From an uncultured Bacteroidia bacterium (GTDB lineage Bacteria; Bacteroidota; Bacteroidia; Bacteroidales; UBA932): a stretch of DNA of 64,000 nucleotides. The stretch is from the NCBI GenBank assembly GCA_902784435.1, contig CACZUR010000009.1, forward strand, positions 62,001-126,000. The letters run 5' to 3'. A model generated the notes under the pieces. The model worked only from the letters and a program-made list of their open reading frames with translations, ran no database searches and had not been told where the DNA came from. Positions 62,365-64,000 of this stretch are shown piece by piece. Each line of letters begins with the position of its first letter. Position 1 is the first letter of the stretch. The position numbers were made by a program, and so were the translations under genes.

Positions 62365-63657
62365 CTATCTGCTACTTAAGAAAAATGCTATCTTTTCCAG
62401 GGCCTTCTCCAGCGTGGGCACATCGGCACAAAGCGAGATGCGCAGGTAGCGCGCCCCGTTACTGCCGAAGATAAAGCCTGGCGTGAGGAACACGCCCGCC
62501 CCGTAGAGGATGCGGTCGCTCCACGCCTCCGCCACGCACGACGCCCTCCCGGAGGGAGATGCCCCTAAGGGAGCATCGGCCCTCTTATCAGCGACCGCAG
62601 GGGCATCTCCCTCCGGAGCATCGGCCTTCTTATCAGCGACCGCAGGGGCATCTCCCTCCGGGATACGACCCCAGACGTAGAGGCCGCCGGCGGCGGGGTC
62701 GTAGGTGCAACCCAGGGTGTCCATGATGCGGCGGGCCACCTGCTGGCGGCGGAGGTATTCTTCGTTCAGGCTGTCGTACCAGTCGGCCCCGGCGTGCAGG
62801 GCCTGGACGGCGGCCTCCTGGATGCCCCGGAACATGCCGGAGTCCATCTGCGACTTCACTTTCAGGAGCTCTTTCAGGATGTCGGGGTCTCCCACCATCA
62901 TGCCCACACGCCAGCCGGCCATGTTGTGGCTCTTGGACAGGGAATTCATTTCCAGGCAGCACTCCCGGGCCCCGGGGACCGACAGGATGGACTGCGGCCG
63001 GTTGAGCACGAAGCCGTAAGGGTTGTCGTTGACCAGCAGGATGCCGTGCCGACGGGCGAAGCTGACCAGCTTTTCAAAGACATCCCGCCGGGCGGGGGCG
63101 CCGGTGGGCATGTTGGGATAGTTCACCCACATGAGCTTGACACCGCTGAGGTCCATGGCCTCCAGGGCATCGAAGTCCGGGTACCAGCCATCGGCCTCCA
63201 CCAGGTCGTACTTGACAAGCTGGGCCTCGCACATGAGAGTGGCCGATGTATACGTGGGATAGCCGGGATTGGGCACCAGCACTTTGTCGCCTTTGTCCAG
63301 GAAGGCCAGGGACAGGAGGAGGATTCCCTCCTTGGAGCCCATCAGGGGCTGGATTTCCGTGGCAGGGTCCAGTTCCACCCCATACCAGCGGGCATACCAA
63401 TAGGCAATGGCCTCCCGGAGCGCCGGGATGCCGGTGTAGCTCTGGTAGCCGTGTACGCCGGCCTGACGGGCCGTGGCGCACAGGGCCTCCACCGCTTCCG
63501 GCGAAGGAGACCCGTCCGGCGAGCCGATACCCAGGTTAATGACAGCATCAAGCCCGGCCTTAGCGCGCTGCGCATTGAGCCGGGCGATTTCCTTATTCTT
63601 GATGGAGAAGTAGTACTCTTTGACCGAGCGCGTCCTTCCGGCAGGCTGGATGATCAT
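62365..63657 (-). CDS. Class I/II aminotransferase with in-frame tandem insert
   Basis: The 430-residue PLP enzyme has the fold-type I pattern VINLGIGSPDGSP, YPNMPTGAP, and the PLP lysine in LSKSHNMAGWRVG. Its position with tyrA and DAHP synthase suggests transamination of phenylpyruvate or 4-hydroxyphenylpyruvate; similarity to LL-diaminopimelate aminotransferases makes a different substrate possible. Residues about 334-370, in the C-terminal small domain, are an insert of two 15-residue repeats (EGDAPAVADKKADAP, EGDAPAVADKRADAP) plus a partial third, absent from relatives. The ATG at 63657 overlaps the frr stop (ATGA). Confidence 0.9.
   Translation of the reverse strand: MIIQPAGRTRSVKEYYFSIKNKEIARLNAQRAKAGLDAVINLGIGSPDGSPSPEAVEALCATARQAGVHGYQSYTGIPALREAIAYWYARWYGVELDPATEIQPLMGSKEGILLLSLAFLDKGDKVLVPNPGYPTYTSATLMCEAQLVKYDLVEADGWYPDFDALEAMDLSGVKLMWVNYPNMPTGAPARRDVFEKLVSFARRHGILLVNDNPYGFVLNRPQSILSVPGARECCLEMNSLSKSHNMAGWRVGMMVGDPDILKELLKVKSQMDSGMFRGIQEAAVQALHAGADWYDSLNEEYLRRQQVARRIMDTLGCTYDPAAGGLYVWGRIPEGDAPAVADKKADAPEGDAPAVADKRADAPLGASPSGRASCVAEAWSDRILYGAGVFLTPGFIFGSNGARYLRISLCADVPTLEKALEKIAFFLSSR
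62551..62659. repeat. Tandem in-frame palindromic insert in the aminotransferase
   Basis: GGAGGGAGATGCCCCT (62551-62566) is the perfect complement of AGGGGCATCTCCCTCC (62599-62614). A 45-bp unit (62570-62614) is repeated at 62615-62659 with one change in 45. The core ATCGGCCCTCTTATC, read on the coding strand as GATAAGAGGGCCGAT, encodes D-K-R-A-D. Both units keep the frame. Confidence 0.88.
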
Positions 63658-64000
63658 ACGGTGAGGATGTCTTTCTCTTTGGCGGCGATGACCTCGTCCA
63701 CCTTCTTCACCCACTTGTCCGTCACCTTCTGGAGTTCGTCCTCGCCCTCCTTCTCGCCGTCCTCCGACAGGCCGTCGTTCTTCTGGGCTTTCTTCAGGAG
63801 GTCGATGCCGTCCCTGCGGGCGTTGCGGATGCTCACCTTGGTGGTTTCTCCCTGTGCCTTGGCCTTCTTGATGAGTTCCTTGCGGCGCTCTTCCGTGAGG
63901 GCCGGCACGATGCAGCGGATGATTTCTCCGTTGTTGGACGGCGTGAGGCCTACATTGGCGTCCAGGATGGCCTTTTCAATTTTGCCGATCATGGAGCGTT
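63654..64000 (-). CDS. frr: Ribosome recycling factor, 5' end cut by window
   Basis: RRF splits the post-termination ribosome with EF-G. About 115 codons of the C-terminal part are present (MIGKIEKAILDANVGLTPSN, ALTEERRKELIKKAK, SIRNARRDGIDLLKK, then ITDKWVKKVDEVIAAKEKDI-like end). The frame continues through the window end with R-S before the Met, as in the family, so that Met is internal and not the start. The stop overlaps the aminotransferase start. Confidence 0.95.
   Translation of the reverse strand, partial: RSMIGKIEKAILDANVGLTPSNNGEIIRCIVPALTEERRKELIKKAKAQGETTKVSIRNARRDGIDLLKKAQKNDGLSEDGEKEGEDELQKVTDKWVKKVDEVIAAKEKDILTV

Overview
The window (64 kb, G+C roughly 60% by eye, not computed) is chromosomal DNA of a member of the Bacteroidota, most likely an uncultured, GC-rich lineage of the order Bacteroidales. 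The evidence is a SusC/SusD locus, GldH- and DUF4271-type genes, an ATP synthase operon in the order atpD-C-B-E-F-H-A-G, fused DAHP synthase/chorismate mutase, and many -7 promoter elements of the Bacteroidota form TAnnTTTG. Most genes are on the minus strand and most lines of reading on the plus strand opposite them are shadows.

Layout. 1-3.4 kb: dnaB (cut by the window edge), a C4 zinc-ribbon coiled-coil protein, a NIF3 protein and a MerR regulator. 3.4-8.8 kb: a tightly overlapping run (beta-barrel protein, LOG protein, polyprenyl synthase, holB, ricT, gldH-like, trmB) closed by a terminator inside the end of trmB. 8.8-15.1 kb: thioredoxin, then an RND efflux operon (tolC-like, adaptor, pump, PII-like protein). 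15.2-24.8 kb: lgt, pgk, an rRNA-type methyltransferase, a DUF2723 membrane protein, then a GNAT protein, ubiE, yidD, rnpA, hemD, which continue an operon that begins with malQ, SUI1 and DUF4271 (24.8-28.3 kb). 28.3-33.8 kb: rsgA and a MATE transporter, an MFS/OPA transporter and HAD phosphatase, and a YitT protein. 33.9-40.7 kb: the complete F1Fo ATP synthase. 40.8-43.2 kb: a cassette holding one unusual fusion gene (peptidase S51 plus ATP-grasp) between inverted arrays of a 53-bp repeat. 43.4-46.2 kb: rplM-rpsI-rpsB-tsf. 46.3-57.1 kb: a glycan-uptake locus (SusC with an OmpA tail, SusD, GH18, DUF1735-LamG, DUF1573, Ig-like/LamG). 57.2-59.3 kb: dusB and pfkA. 59.3-64 kb: frr (cut by the window edge), an aminotransferase, tyrA, DAHP synthase/chorismate mutase and lpxK.

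The most unusual signal is a family of in-frame palindromic inserts inside housekeeping genes: two in atpG, a tandem pair in the aminotransferase and one in the MATE gene. Their arms differ in sequence but are self-complementary, and the centre keeps a core that reads close to AARRGGGCCGAT on the coding strand and encodes K-R-A/T-D. They resemble in principle the Rickettsia palindromic elements, but I know of no description in this phylum. Other points of interest are the 52/53-identical terminal inverted repeats around the S51/ATP-grasp gene, the SusC-OmpA fusion, a ribosomal protein L13 lacking its C-terminal quarter, a widespread short repeat that supplies the start codon context of atpC, and structured leaders before rplM and rpsB.
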